A stretch of 48,512 nt of DNA from Pseudomonadota bacterium (GCA_005776725.1 SXOO01000112.1:1-48512), one strand, 5' to 3'. Counted from the first letter of the stretch, positions 14,819 to 24,787 are shown. Translations and numbers: made by a program. Notes: generated from the sequence alone by a model not told the origin.

Positions 14819-16663
14819 ATGATCGCCTACTTCGGCGTCTTTCTCGTTGCGCCGCTCACGGGGCTCGCGCTGGTCGTCCTGGGCGCCGGGCTCGTGCTCG
14901 CTACCCTTGTGGCGTTGGTCGGCGGCGGTGCAGGCAGCCTGGCCTGGCGGGGCCTCGGAGCGGCGCTCCTGGTCGCGATCGCGCTGTGCGCGCGTGTTCC
15001 CCGGCGCGCACCGGCGGTCGTGCCGCTGAGTCGGGCACACCGCTGGCCAGAGCAGGTCGGCCCGGTCGCCGCGCGTCTAGCCGCCGCGCGGAAGCGCGGA
15101 GCGGGCCTCGTGCCCGGTTTCGTGGTCATTCGGCCGCCCGGGCGAGCCGCGCTGGCGCGGGCGCTCGGTTCACTCGAGCCCGCCGCGCTCAAGGGTGCCC
15201 CTGACGCACGCGGCGGGACGCGTCGCCTGCCCGGCGAGCCGCCCGTTGTTTCCGTGCGGCTCACGCGGGGTCACGAGAGGCAGATCGTCAGCCTCAGCGA
15301 AGGAGCGCCCGAGGCGCTCGAGGCGGCCCTGGCGCGGCTCGGAACTCCGCTGCTGGTCCAGGCGGTCGGCTCGGAGGATGAGATCACCACGGTGAGCACC
15401 GTCGACCCGATGACGGGCTGCACCGAGCGCTTCCTCGTTCAGCCGCCTGCCGGCGCTTACCGAGCGCACAATCGGCTCCTCGGCGAGTCGCACCCGGCGT
15501 TCGACTTCGTCTCGGCGCGCCCCGACGCGCCGCTTACGCTGGAGCTGATCAGCCCACGCGGGAGCGGTCCCCTGCTCTCGATCCGACCGCTGGACGGCGT
15601 CCCGCCCGTCGCGACCTACGTGAACGGCGGCTGGGCCGCGGTGCCCACCGTGGCGCTGGATCAGGTCTCCATGGATGCGTACCTCGACCGGAGGCCCCAC
15701 GAAGCCCCGGAGACCGCGTTTCTCCGGCGGATGCGCGAGGCCTTCCACCCGATCGGACTCGAGGGCCCCGACGAGGTGCTCCCAAGAGAGGGCAGGTTCT
15801 ACGTTAGGTACGACGAAGCGAGGGTCCGCTCGCACTGGCGCTGGGCCCTCGCGTTGCTCGGCGCCACGCAACGCGCAGGCGACGCTGCGCTGTGCGGCGC
15901 CCGCGCGGCCACCGTGGCGCTGGCCTGGCGCCGTCTGTCGCAGGGGCTGGGGGCGCGGCCGGAGAGCCTCGCGGCGTGCGAACGCGGCATGGAGCCACCG
16001 TCTCGCCCGGCGGTTCCCGAGGACCTGAGTGACCCGGCCTACCTGGCCGATCGGGTGGGCGGCGAGGCCGGCATCCCCGGTGGGGCCGCGACGGCGCCCT
16101 CCGAAAGCGCCGCCGTCCCGTGGCCTCCCTGGGTCGTGCCGCCCCGGCCGCCGCTCTCGGACGAGCGCTGGGTGGTGCGCGTCGCGCTCTGGGCGTACCG
16201 CGCCGCTCTGCTGCGCCGCACGGTCGCCAAGGAGCGCCTCCTCCTGGAGAACCGGCGTCGCGCCCGAGGAGCGCGTCCCACAGGGCCCACGCTCGCCACG
16301 GCGTCGTCGGCGCCCGCCGCAGCCGCGGTGTTCCACGTGCCCCCTGTCGCGCCGCTCTACGGGCCGGTCGCAGGTTGGGCACCCGCCTCGCCCGGCATCG
16401 CGGAGGGCCCGCTGGCGTCGCTGGAGACCCTGGACGCCGCCACCGAGCGGCCCGTGCTGTGGCTGCCCGACGGGCGTCCAGCGCACGCCGTGGTTCTGGA
16501 TCGCGTCGCCGGGCTGATCGTGGACCGCGCCGGGCCGCTGACGCACCTCGTCCTCCTCGCTCGGGAAGCGGGGATCCCGACCGTGCTCGGGGGCCACCCG
16601 GCGCTGCCCGACGGGGCCCGCGTCCGCGTGGACGGCGCCACGGGGAGCGTGACGCCCACGTGA
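14819..16663 (+). CDS. membrane-anchored, degenerate PEP-synthase-like protein (PEP-utilising mobile domain)
   Basis: A protein of 614 residues from ATG 14819 (a GTG at 14759 would add 20). Two N-terminal TM helices (about residues 1-65) precede a region patterned on the ATP-grasp half of PEP synthase/PPDK: GPVAARLAAARKRGAGLVPGFVVI resembles the GGKAANL..PPGFVV entry, and LLVQAVGSEDEITTVSTVDP..TG resembles the vQ.mV..e.sGV.FT.DP.TG block. Middle pieces (YVNGGW, EGRFYVRYDEARVR) fit the interdomain region. The C-terminus, from about residue 535, is a PEP-utilising mobile domain (VDRAGPLTHLVLLAREAGIPTVLGG) with the phospho-carrier His in the expected place. Key ATP-binding residues look lost, so it may be a pseudoenzyme or a His-phosphocarrier. 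The stop overlaps the next gene (GTGA). Confidence 0.65.
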   Translation: MIAYFGVFLVAPLTGLALVVLGAGLVLATLVALVGGGAGSLAWRGLGAALLVAIALCARVPRRAPAVVPLSRAHRWPEQVGPVAARLAAARKRGAGLVPGFVVIRPPGRAALARALGSLEPAALKGAPDARGGTRRLPGEPPVVSVRLTRGHERQIVSLSEGAPEALEAALARLGTPLLVQAVGSEDEITTVSTVDPMTGCTERFLVQPPAGAYRAHNRLLGESHPAFDFVSARPDAPLTLELISPRGSGPLLSIRPLDGVPPVATYVNGGWAAVPTVALDQVSMDAYLDRRPHEAPETAFLRRMREAFHPIGLEGPDEVLPREGRFYVRYDEARVRSHWRWALALLGATQRAGDAALCGARAATVALAWRRLSQGLGARPESLAACERGMEPPSRPAVPEDLSDPAYLADRVGGEAGIPGGAATAPSESAAVPWPPWVVPPRPPLSDERWVVRVALWAYRAALLRRTVAKERLLLENRRRARGARPTGPTLATASSAPAAAAVFHVPPVAPLYGPVAGWAPASPGIAEGPLASLETLDAATERPVLWLPDGRPAHAVVLDRVAGLIVDRAGPLTHLVLLAREAGIPTVLGGHPALPDGARVRVDGATGSVTPT

Positions 16664-17982
16664 TCCTCGTCTTCCTGTGGCTCAGCTCCGCGGCGTTCGT
16701 CGTCGTCGTGTCGTCGGCCCACGCCGGCGTCCAGGCAGTTGGGCTGGCCCGACGCGCCACCAGCCCCGCGCTTCGCTGGGCGGTGATCGCCGCCATCGCG
16801 GCGCTCACGGTGGCCGTGGAGGGCATCGAGGGGCCCAACGACGGGCAGCACCCCATCGCGCTCGTACCCCGTTTCGTGAAGTGGGCGTGGTGGTCCGGAG
16901 TGTTGGCCGCGCTGCATCACCCCGTTCGTTACCTCTCGCTGCCGCTGCTCCTCGTGGGGCAGGCAGCCTCCGTGGGCTTCATCCTCGGCCCCACCGAGGC
17001 GCTCGCGTTCGGCGACCCTGAGGTCCGACTCGCCTGGACCCTCGACAAGGCCACGTTGCTCGAAGCCGTCGTCCGCGAGACCTTCACCGCCGTGTGGGGC
17101 ACGGCGCTCGAGTTCCCCGCCGACGCTGTGTTCGGCTACCTGGGCGCGCTCGCCCCGTGGCTGTTCCCCCTGGCAGCGGCCCTGTTCGTCGCCGTCACGC
17201 ACGGGCTCCTGCGCGGGGTCACCCGCGGCGAGCTCGCACCCCTGCCGGTAGGCCCGCTCGGCCTTGCCGCGTTGGGGCTGCTGCCGCTGGCGTGGGTGAG
17301 CGCGCTGCTCGGGCCAGCCGGCCTCTGGGTGGAGGACGCCGCGCGCGTCGCCTGGCTCCTCCACTGTTGGGGGACGCTGAGGGTTCTCTGGCACGAAGGG
17401 AGCTCCACTGATGAGGCCCCCGTCGGCGCTCGTTGGACGCGGCTCCTCGGACGCCGCGGTGCGGTGGTGCTGGGGCTCGCTCTCTGCGTACTGCCCGACG
17501 TCGCGGGGCCTCTCCTCGGCGTTCTGGGCGTTGCTTGGCGCGTGCTCCCGGCGCCCGGCGGGATCCGAGTCAGCGCCGCCGCCAACGCCGCGGTTCGTCT
17601 GACGGGGTGGCCGGCGTTGCTGAGCGCCGGGTTACTCTACGCGGTGCTTCGCAGCATCGAGCTCCAGCCGTCCAACCCGCAGGCTGCCGGGGAAACGCGG
17701 CCCACGGGCTCCTGGCCCGCCGGCCAGGCGAGTGACCCCGCCACGGCGCTCTCCCGCTGCGCGACCCGCGGCGGCCGGCTCGTGAGCCTCGCGTCCTGGC
17801 GCGCGGCGGCGAACCGGACCGGCTGGAGCTGGGTGGAGGTGCCCAGCGCCGCTGGCCGGGTCACGGGCCTGGCCCGCGACTTCTCCCGGGATCCCGGGGC
17901 GCCTGCCGTGCTCGTGGTCGCCGCGGCGTACTCGGAGCGGCTCGGCTCGCCGCGCGCCGCGACCCGGTGCAGCTCGCGCTGA
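16660..17982 (+). CDS. polytopic membrane protein of unknown function
   Basis: A 440-residue protein with an estimated eight to nine hydrophobic segments. The first (ILVFLWLSSAAFVVVVSS) starts at the N-terminus, and a soluble C-terminal tail of ~110 residues follows the last segment. I do not recognise a family. Motifs worth searching are VEGIEGPNDGQHP in the first loop and TWxLDKATLLEAVVRET-like text in the middle. GTG 16660 overlaps the stop of the PEP-synthase-like gene by four bases, so the two products are probably made in step and may form one membrane complex. An open frame continues upstream to 16120, but it lies inside the previous gene and has no support. Confidence 0.65.
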   Translation: MILVFLWLSSAAFVVVVSSAHAGVQAVGLARRATSPALRWAVIAAIAALTVAVEGIEGPNDGQHPIALVPRFVKWAWWSGVLAALHHPVRYLSLPLLLVGQAASVGFILGPTEALAFGDPEVRLAWTLDKATLLEAVVRETFTAVWGTALEFPADAVFGYLGALAPWLFPLAAALFVAVTHGLLRGVTRGELAPLPVGPLGLAALGLLPLAWVSALLGPAGLWVEDAARVAWLLHCWGTLRVLWHEGSSTDEAPVGARWTRLLGRRGAVVLGLALCVLPDVAGPLLGVLGVAWRVLPAPGGIRVSAAANAAVRLTGWPALLSAGLLYAVLRSIELQPSNPQAAGETRPTGSWPAGQASDPATALSRCATRGGRLVSLASWRAAANRTGWSWVEVPSAAGRVTGLARDFSRDPGAPAVLVVAAAYSERLGSPRAATRCSSR

Positions 17983-18063
17983 ATAGGGGCGAGCGAGACC
18001 ACGCTCGACTGCCTCGTGTTCGCGGTTGGCTTCCGAGGCCTCGGCTACTATGCTCCCGCGCCT

Positions 18064-19761
18064 ATGCGTCAACGCTTCAGACTTCCAGACGACTCGTGGC
18101 CCTCTGCCGCGATGGGGGCCCAGCCCCACTCCTCAACAGCGGGCGGTCGCGGCCCCAGGCGGCCCGACTCCGGGGCGCGTCTTCTGTGGCCCTTCGTGGC
18201 CGCGATGGCGCTCGGCTGTGCCAAGCAGCCCGCAGAGCCTCAGAGCCAGCCCACGGGTGCCGCCGTCGCCCCTGCAGCTCCGCAACCGTCGGTGTCCGCG
18301 GCGCCTGCGCCAGCCGCAGAGAAGCCCGCCGCCGCACCGGCCGCACCGGCCAAGCCAGCGGTAGCGCCCGTGGAGGCTGCACCAGCCGCGGCTGCACCAG
18401 CCGCGGCTGCACCAGTGGCCGCAGTGGCCCCACCGGCCGCAGTCGCTGGAAACGTCGTCGCGCCCGCGACGGCGCTCGTCGTCGCGCCCCCAGTGGCGCC
18501 GTCGGAGCCCCAGCCTTCGGAGCCCAGCCCAGTCGCCGCGATCGCGGTTCCGGCGGCTCCTGTGAATTCCGCCGCCCCCGCGGCACTCACCCTTGCGCCG
18601 ACGCCCGTTGTTGCGGTCGCCGGCACGGAGAACTCGGGCGCCGAGCTCCCCTCGTTTCGCGTGGTTCACATCGCGAACGTTCAGGGCGAGCTCGAGCCCT
18701 GTGGGTGAGCGCACAACAAGCTGGGCGGTCTTGCCCGGCGCGCCACACACTACAAAGCCCTTCTCGCGGACGGGGTGCCCACGCTCCACCTGGACGCGGG
18801 TGATCTCTGGCAGGCGGAATACACGATCGCCGACGCGAAGCTCCCTGAGGTCGAAGCCACGGCCGCTATCTTCCTCGAGGCCTACAAGACGCTCGGGGTG
18901 CGCGCGGTCGCAGTAGGCGATCGCGACCTCGCCCTCGGAGTGCCTCGGCTCCTCGCGCTGTCGAAGAAGGCCAGCTTCGCGTTCCTGTCCGTCAACGTCC
19001 TGAAGGACGGGGCCCCGGTCTTCAAGCCGTCGGTCCTGGAGACCGTCGGGGCCTTCAAGGTCGGGATCATCGGGGCCACCACCGCGCTCTTCATGACCAA
19101 GGACGCCCGCCAGACCACCGACGGCATCACGATCGTGGAGCCGGCGGAGCTCATCGCGAAGGAGGCCGAGGCGCTCAAGGCGGCCGGCGCGTCCACGGTG
19201 ATCGTGCTCGGCCACCTGAACAAGGCAGAGGTCGACCTCGTCACCGCGGCGTCGAAGCACGTCTCGCTCGTTCTGGGCGGGCAGTGGCTCGAGTACGACG
19301 AGCTCGTCGGCCGCTCCGGCGACGCGTCCGTCCTTGGCGGCTTCCAACGAGGCAAGCACGTCTCCGTCGTGTCCGCGTTCGTGAAGGACGGCTCCTTCGC
19401 GTTCGTCGACCGCGACGCGAAGGCAGGGCTCGAGCGCCGCGTGGCCAGCCTCAAGGGCCAGATCACCGGGCGCACCAGCATGATGGCCAACGCGAAGAAG
19501 GACCCCGCGCAGAAAGACACGCTCACCTTCCTCGAGCAGAACCTGGTGCAGCTCAAGACTGACCTCCAAACGGCGGAGATGGACCTCGAGGACCTGAAGG
19601 AGCCGGACCCCAAGGCCCCGTTCATCACGTGGGAGAACCGCCCCATCGACCAGGCCCTCGCGGACGAGGAGGCGCTGGCCAAGCGCATCGCCAAGCACCG
19701 GGAGACCTACCCGGACCCGACCAAGCCCAAGACCCCACCCCTCCCCGCAAAGCCGCACTGA
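18064..19761 (+). CDS. selenocysteine-containing UshA/calcineurin-like phosphoesterase-fold lipoprotein (in-frame TGA at 18706)
   Basis: Read through one in-frame TGA this is a 565-residue lipoprotein, with Sec at residue 215. The N-terminus has an Arg-rich stretch, a hydrophobic core (LLWPFVAAMALG) and a lipobox Cys, then an Ala/Pro-rich linker of ~130 residues. The folded part opens with VVHIANVQGELEPCG-TGA-AHNKLGGLARRAT, then TLHLDAGDLW. This follows the 5'-nucleotidase/UshA pattern, and many Cys relatives carry LEPCGC ahead of GGLARRA, so the TGA stands where a Cys codon is expected. A SECIS-like hairpin follows (see 18706-18743). Several metal ligands of the fold are changed (NVQ for DxH, GDRD for GNHE), so a redox role through C-x-U is plausible. 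The start is uncertain (18064 or 18112). The alternative is a nonsense mutation splitting a pseudogene. Confidence 0.75.
18706..18743 (+). promoter_or_regulatory. candidate bacterial SECIS element at the selenocysteine TGA
   Basis: TGA at 18706-18708 is followed 18 bases later by the apical loop of a hairpin. The upper stem GCTGGGC (18720-18726) pairs perfectly, with one U-G, to GCCCGGC (18733-18739) around loop GGTCTT (18727-18732). A lower GCGC/GCGC stem (18709-18712 with 18740-18743) encloses a 7-base bulge. The distance and the G-rich start of the loop fit the known bacterial SECIS rule, and the loop resembles the GGUCU loop of E. coli fdhF. It would recruit SelB. Confidence 0.7.
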
Positions 19762-19896
19762 GCGCTCCCGGGCGGGGTCTCGAGCACCTCGCCAAGCGGC
19801 GCGTGAGCCACGCGTCACCTCAGGTGTGTCCCGGCCCTGGCACCTCCGAGTGTTTCGGTTCGCCCCGCGCGGGCCGACCCGGTTATGCTGGCTCCG

Positions 19897-22296
19897 ATGC
19901 GATCCCACCTCGTCGGCTCCACGTTGTGCCTCTGGCTCCTCATCGCCTGCGACGACAGCCAGAAGGTGCTCACGCCGTCCGTCAAGCCTGACACCCTGCC
20001 CGGCCCGGACACGGGGCAACCCCCGCCGGATGCCGCGCCCGGGGTCGACATCGCCCCGTCGGGCTGTCAGACCGCCGCGGACTGTCCGGCCACGCCATGC
20101 CAGACGCTCACCTGCGCCTCTGGGGCGTGTGTCGCGGCCGCGCTCCCTGACGGCGTGCCCTGCGACACCGGAGACGCGTGCATCGTGGACGAGACCTGCC
20201 TCGCCGGGGCGTGTACAGGAGGGAAGCCTCTGCCGTGCAACGACGGTGATCTGTGCACGGCGGACACGTGCGTCGGCGGGAAGTGCGCCTACACCGCGTC
20301 CACCGGGGGCTGCGAGGACGGCAACCCCTGTACGATCGCCGACTTCTGCAAGGACGGGGTCTGCACCGGCGGGTCCAACGCCTGCCCCTGCGGCCCTCCC
20401 GCGTTCAGCTGCGCGCTATACGACAAGGGTGACGCGTGCGTGGGCACCTACAAGTGCGAGGCGGGGATCTGCATCGTGGACCCGTCTACTGCTCCGAACT
20501 GCCCGCTCGGCGCCCTCAACCAGTGCATGGTGGCGGGCTGTATCGAGGGCACGGGGTCGTGCGGGGGGATCCCGGTCAACAAGGGCACCGTCTGCGACGA
20601 CGAGGACCCGTGCACTATCGGCGACGCGTGCGAGGGCGGCGTCTGCAAGTCTGGCCCGCGGAACTGTCCCTGCGCAGCAGACGGCGACTGCGCCCCGTTC
20701 GAAGACGGTGACCTCTGTAACGGACTCCTTCGGTGCATCAACTCTCAGTGCGTGCGGGACACGTTCAGCGTCATCGAGTGCGACGACGGCGGGAACGCCT
20801 GCGCCGCCGTGGCGTGTAACCCCTCCACCGGCGCCTGCGAGTCGGCCGCCAAGGAAGGGGAGACTTGCAGCGACGGGGATGCGTGCACCCAGTTCGACAG
20901 CTGCGTCGGCACCCAGTGCGCCGGCATCGCGGCTGACTGCAACGACTCGAACCCGTGCACCTCCGACACGTGCGGCTTCGATGGCGGCTGTCTGCACACG
21001 CCACTCACAGGGACATGCGACGACGGTAACGAGTGCACCGAGGGCGATCTCTGCGAGGCCGGCGCGTGCGCCCCCGGCAAGGACGTGTGCTCTTGCACCA
21101 CCGACGTCGACTGCGCCGCCTTTGACGACGGGGACGCGTGCACCGGCGTGCTGGTCTGCCTCGGCGCGAAGTGCACGGTCAAGCTCGGCTCCACGGTCAC
21201 CTGCGACCAGACGCTCTCGAGCCAATGCCAGGCCCACGTCTGCAAGAAGGGCGCGTGCGCCTTCGAGCCAGTGAACGAGGGCGGTCTCTGTAACGACAAC
21301 GATCCCTGCACCACGGGTGACGCCTGCGCCGCCGGGGTGTGTCAGCCCTCGGGCAACGAGTGCGCCTGCATCGCCAAGGAGGCGAACTACCTGAAGTGCG
21401 GCGACAAGAAGGTCGGCTGGTCCAACGCGGCCTTCGGCAGCACGAAGGCCGTCGACGCCTGGGAGGGCTGCGCCACCGGGGACTGGTCCTCCAAGGAGTT
21501 CGCGTGGCCGGTCTTCGTGACCAAGCCCACGAAGTTCACGGTGTCGCTCTCCAAGGAGACGGTGAAGACCGCGCTCTTCGTGCTTCGGGACGCTGGCGCG
21601 GGCTGCACACCGGCGTCTTGCGAGGAGACGCACCCGTCCAACGTGACGTTCGTGGTGGCGCCTGGGGAGACGGTGTACGTGGTGGTGGACGCCAAAGACG
21701 GGGCCACCGGCGAGTTCGACCTGGACGTCGCCTGCGACTTCGCCTTCGAGCCGCTCTGCGACAACGGCAAGGACGAGGACGGTGACGGGGTCACGGACTG
21801 CGCAGACGAGGACTGCGCCGCTGATCCCTGGTGCTCCACCCCCGAGGAGTGCCTGAACCAGATCGACGACGACAACGACCTCCTCACCGACTGCGCGGAC
21901 CCGGACTGCTCGTCCACGGAGACGTGCATGAGCGTCTGCACGCCCGTCACATCGCCGAAAGCGTACTGCAACTTCCAGCAGGGCTTCCACACCTCGGGCG
22001 AGAGCGAGGTCGCCAACTACAACTGCTTTGGCGCCGAGGGCCTGGACGGCCCGGAGATCTTTTACACGTGGACGCCCTCCGAGTCGGTGAACGCGGTGGT
22101 CGAGCTCACCAACGCCTACTTCGGCGCGCAGGTGATCGTGCTCGAGGCGCTGGAGGGCACGTGCAACGCCCAGAATTGCCTGTCGGCGGGGCTTGATCAG
22201 GCGTTCTTCACCGCCTTCGCCGGCACGACCTACTACATCGGCGTCGATGGGCCGCCCGGCGGTGGCACCTACCAGCTGAAGGTCACCTGCCCCTGA
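19897..22296 (+). CDS. Cys-rich surface lipoprotein with repeated CDDGNxCT-type units
   Basis: A 799-residue predicted lipoprotein starting MRSHLVGSTLCLWLLIAC (lipobox LIAC). After a Pro/Asp-rich linker come about twelve Cys-rich repeats of the form 'C.DG..CT..D.C..G.C', for example CNDGDLCTADTC, CEDGNPCTIADFC and CDDGNECTEGDLC, typical of myxobacterial surface proteins. From about residue 495 there are two beta-sandwich-like modules of PPC/CUB-like appearance (TVSLSKETVKTALFVLRDAG.. and ..YFGAQVIVLEALEG..YYIGVDGPPGG). Between them a CDNGKDEDGDGVTDC / CLNQIDDDNDLLTDC pair resembles calcium- or metal-binding DxDxDG loops. Probably exposed on the cell surface; no enzyme motif. ATG 19897 is preferred over 19885 because it gives the cleaner signal peptide. 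Confidence 0.8.
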   Translation: MRSHLVGSTLCLWLLIACDDSQKVLTPSVKPDTLPGPDTGQPPPDAAPGVDIAPSGCQTAADCPATPCQTLTCASGACVAAALPDGVPCDTGDACIVDETCLAGACTGGKPLPCNDGDLCTADTCVGGKCAYTASTGGCEDGNPCTIADFCKDGVCTGGSNACPCGPPAFSCALYDKGDACVGTYKCEAGICIVDPSTAPNCPLGALNQCMVAGCIEGTGSCGGIPVNKGTVCDDEDPCTIGDACEGGVCKSGPRNCPCAADGDCAPFEDGDLCNGLLRCINSQCVRDTFSVIECDDGGNACAAVACNPSTGACESAAKEGETCSDGDACTQFDSCVGTQCAGIAADCNDSNPCTSDTCGFDGGCLHTPLTGTCDDGNECTEGDLCEAGACAPGKDVCSCTTDVDCAAFDDGDACTGVLVCLGAKCTVKLGSTVTCDQTLSSQCQAHVCKKGACAFEPVNEGGLCNDNDPCTTGDACAAGVCQPSGNECACIAKEANYLKCGDKKVGWSNAAFGSTKAVDAWEGCATGDWSSKEFAWPVFVTKPTKFTVSLSKETVKTALFVLRDAGAGCTPASCEETHPSNVTFVVAPGETVYVVVDAKDGATGEFDLDVACDFAFEPLCDNGKDEDGDGVTDCADEDCAADPWCSTPEECLNQIDDDNDLLTDCADPDCSSTETCMSVCTPVTSPKAYCNFQQGFHTSGESEVANYNCFGAEGLDGPEIFYTWTPSESVNAVVELTNAYFGAQVIVLEALEGTCNAQNCLSAGLDQAFFTAFAGTTYYIGVDGPPGGGTYQLKVTCP

Positions 22297-22408
22297 CGCG
22301 GGAGCCGTTTGCAGGGCGCCGCTGTGCCGCCCGACGCGGGGCGCGCGCGCTCGCGGTCCCCTGGACTTTCCTTGACTAGCCTTCGCCCCACCGGCAACAA
22401 AGGCGCCC

Positions 22409-23449
22409 ATGAAGGTGCTCGTTACGGGTAGCAGCGGTCTGATCGGCTCCGAGGCCGTTCAGTGGTACGACCAGGAAGGACACTCCGTGGTCGGTGTCGA
22501 CAACAACATGCGCGCCGAGTTCTTCGGGCCGGCCGGCGACACCACGTGGAACCTCGAGCGCCTCCGCGGCGCCACCCGGCGCTTCGAGCACGTGCAGCTC
22601 GACATCCGCGACCGCGCCCGACTGAACGAGCTGTTCGCCACCCACCGGTTCGACCTCGTGATCCACTGCGCCGCGCAGCCGTCGCACGACAAGGCGGCCC
22701 AGATCCCCCTGGTCGACTTCGACGTGAACGCGGGCGGCACGCTCAACCTCCTCGAGATGACGCGCCAGCACTGCCGTGACTCGGTGTTCATCCACATGAG
22801 CACCAACAAGGTCTACGGCGACGCGCCCAACGAGCTGCCTCTGGCCGAGCTCGAGAAACGCTGGGAGTACTCGCGGCCCTCCGACTTCCACGGGGTGGAC
22901 GAGTCGATGCGCGTCGACCGGTGCCTCCACTCGGTCTTCGGCGCGTCGAAGCTGGCGGCGGACGTGATGGCGCAGGAGTACGGGCGCTACTTCGGGATGC
23001 CGGTCGGCATTTTCCGCGGCGGGTGCCTCACGGGCCCGAGCCACTCTGGGGTCGAGCTCCACGGGTTCTTGTCGTATCTCGTGAAGGTGGCCATGACCGG
23101 CGGCCACTACCGGGTCTTCGGCTACAAGGGCAAGCAGGTCCGCGACAACATCCACAGCGCTGACGTGATCTCGGCGTTCGAGGCCTTCCGGAAGGCGCCA
23201 CGGCCCGGCGAGGTCTACAACCTGGGCGGCGGCCGAGCCAACTCCATCTCGATCCTCGAGGCCTTCGACCTCGTCGAGGAGCTGAGCGGGAAGCGCATCT
23301 CCTGGAGCTACGTGGACGACAACCGGATCGGCGACCACATCTGCTACATCTCGGACCTCCGCAAGCTCGAGACGCACTTCCCGGGTTGGGGAATCACGCG
23401 GAGCATGCGCGACATCATCGGGGAGATCGTGTCGGTCCACGCCCAGTGA
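22409..23449 (+). CDS. NAD-dependent sugar-nucleotide epimerase/dehydratase (CDP-paratose 2-epimerase-like)
   Basis: A 346-residue short-chain dehydrogenase of the extended type. The NAD-binding TGSSGLIG is at residues 6-13, followed by [10 protein letters not shown] and MSTNKVYGD. Where a YxxxK is expected there is [19 protein letters not shown], so Tyr is replaced by Phe; I recall the same replacement as common in this subgroup. [18 protein letters not shown] and the C-terminal [20 protein letters not shown] match CDP-paratose/tyvelose epimerase-like proteins. Its product is probably an activated deoxyhexose or related sugar for surface glycans. AAAGG lies just before ATG 22409, and the stop overlaps the start of the glycosyltransferase as GTGA. 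Confidence 0.85.
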   Translation: MKVLVTGSSGLIGSEAVQWYDQEGHSVVGVDNNMRAEFFGPAGDTTWNLERLRGATRRFEHVQLDIRDRARLNELFATHRFDLVIHCAAQPSHDKAAQIPLVDFDVNAGGTLNLLEMTRQHCRDSVFIHMSTNKVYGDAPNELPLAELEKRWEYSRPSDFHGVDESMRVDRCLHSVFGASKLAADVMAQEYGRYFGMPVGIFRGGCLTGPSHSGVELHGFLSYLVKVAMTGGHYRVFGYKGKQVRDNIHSADVISAFEAFRKAPRPGEVYNLGGGRANSISILEAFDLVEELSGKRISWSYVDDNRIGDHICYISDLRKLETHFPGWGITRSMRDIIGEIVSVHAQ

Positions 23450-24705
23450 GCGCTCCCGCCGTGCCGCACGCGATGGCCTTCGATCTGGACGTCGGCGGCC
23501 ACCACGCCGGGTATCTCCAGAACCTCGTCAGGATATGGGCCTCCGAGGAGCGCCGTGGCCGGCTCTCGCTGGCCGTCTCGCCTGAGCTGCTGGACCAACA
23601 CCCCGAGCTCGTCGCCGACGCACGCAACGCCGACGTGCCGGTGCTGCCAGTGTCGCTTCCGCCCGTGGCGTCCAGCTGGCTGGCCAAAGCGCCGGCCGAG
23701 CTGAGGCTCGCCGAACGCGCCCTCCGCGAGTGGCGCGCGCTCTGCGAGTCTGCAGTTCGCCTCTCCGCCACACACGCGCTCTCCATGTACATGGACGGCC
23801 TCATCCAGACGCCGCTGGCGCTGGGGTTGCGCGCGCCTTGCCGGATCTCCGGCATCTACTTCCGCCCCACCTTCCACTACGGGGGCTTCTCCTCCGTGGA
23901 GCGCCCCCTCCGCGACCGCCTGAAGGCCGCCCGCCAGCGGGTCCTCGCGGGGCGCGCCCTGCGGCACCCCGCGCTGGACGTGATGTTCTGCCTGGACCCG
24001 TACGCGGTCGACGCCATGCGCGCCGGCCTTCGCGAGGGCCACAAAGCCCGTCACCTCGCGGATCCCGTGGCGGTCCACGATGAGCCCGAGGGCACCATCG
24101 CGGCGCTGCGGCGCGAGCTAGGCCTCTCCCCCGAGAAGACGGTCCTCCTGCTGTTCGGGATGATCACCCCGCGCAAAGGGCTCCTCGAGGTGCTCGAGGC
24201 CCTCGAGCACCTGCCGCCGCCGGTGGCGCGTGAGGTGTGCCTCCTGGTGGTGGGTCCCATGGCTGCCGACTTCCGAGGGCGCGTGCACAGCGCGGTGGAG
24301 CGCGCGCGGGGCCGCACGGGCGCCACGATCCTGCTCCACGAGCGCTTCGTGCCGGATCTCGAGAACCAGCGCTGGTTCGGAGTGGCCGACATCGTCTTGG
24401 CCCCCTACCAGCAGCACGTGGGGATGAGCGCGATCCTCATTCGCGCGGCCTCGGCCGGGAAGCCGATCATCGCCGACGGCTACGGCCTGCTCGGACAGCT
24501 CACGGAGCGCCGCCGCCTCGGGGCGGTCGTCGACGCGCGGGACCCACGCGCCATCGCCCACGGCATCGAGAGGCTCCTCCGCTCGGAGGGGGGCCTGGTC
24601 GACGCCGAGGCGCAGGGACAGCTGGCACGCGAGAACACGCCGGCCGCCTTCGCGCGCGCGATGTTCTCCACCTTCCTCCCAGAAGCGGCCCCCAGCTCGG
24701 GGTGA
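23446..24705 (+). CDS. glycosyltransferase (GT4/GT-B type)
   Basis: A 419-residue cytoplasmic protein. The N-terminal half begins [17 protein letters not shown], the donor/acceptor loop seen in GT4 enzymes. The C-terminal Rossmann domain has [20 protein letters not shown], then [34 protein letters not shown], the GT4 donor-binding segment; a usual EX7E is only partly recognisable. Probably uses the sugar nucleotide made by the coupled epimerase. Start: GTG 23446 by the GTGA overlap; GTG 23461 or ATG 23473 are alternatives. Confidence 0.8.
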   Translation: MSAPAVPHAMAFDLDVGGHHAGYLQNLVRIWASEERRGRLSLAVSPELLDQHPELVADARNADVPVLPVSLPPVASSWLAKAPAELRLAERALREWRALCESAVRLSATHALSMYMDGLIQTPLALGLRAPCRISGIYFRPTFHYGGFSSVERPLRDRLKAARQRVLAGRALRHPALDVMFCLDPYAVDAMRAGLREGHKARHLADPVAVHDEPEGTIAALRRELGLSPEKTVLLLFGMITPRKGLLEVLEALEHLPPPVAREVCLLVVGPMAADFRGRVHSAVERARGRTGATILLHERFVPDLENQRWFGVADIVLAPYQQHVGMSAILIRAASAGKPIIADGYGLLGQLTERRRLGAVVDARDPRAIAHGIERLLRSEGGLVDAEAQGQLARENTPAAFARAMFSTFLPEAAPSSG

Positions 24706-24787
24706 GGCCCGGGGTCGCAGTCGCGCGGTTCGTGGCTCCGTCGCGGCGCGTTGACGCAGGGTGCCACCTTCTCCAGAGTGGGTGTCC

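Noticed and set aside
16120..16659. N-terminal extension of the polytopic membrane protein
   Set aside because: The open frame lies inside the PEP-synthase-like gene and reads as Arg/Ala-rich shadow; GTG 16660 overlaps the stop and begins with a TM helix.
18775..19761. A separate gene starting at GTG 18775
   Set aside because: It would lack the conserved start of the fold (GELEPCG...LGGLARRA), has no Shine-Dalgarno, and the same frame continues upstream through a single TGA followed by a SECIS-like hairpin.
18133..20019. 628-codon minus-strand open frame across the selenoprotein gene
   Set aside because: Leu/Arg/Gly-rich shadow without motifs; plus-strand coding evidence is strong.
20416..22410. 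664-codon minus-strand open frame opposite the second Cys-rich lipoprotein
   Set aside because: Repetitive Val/Ala/Arg/Gly translation that mirrors the Cys repeats; no motifs.
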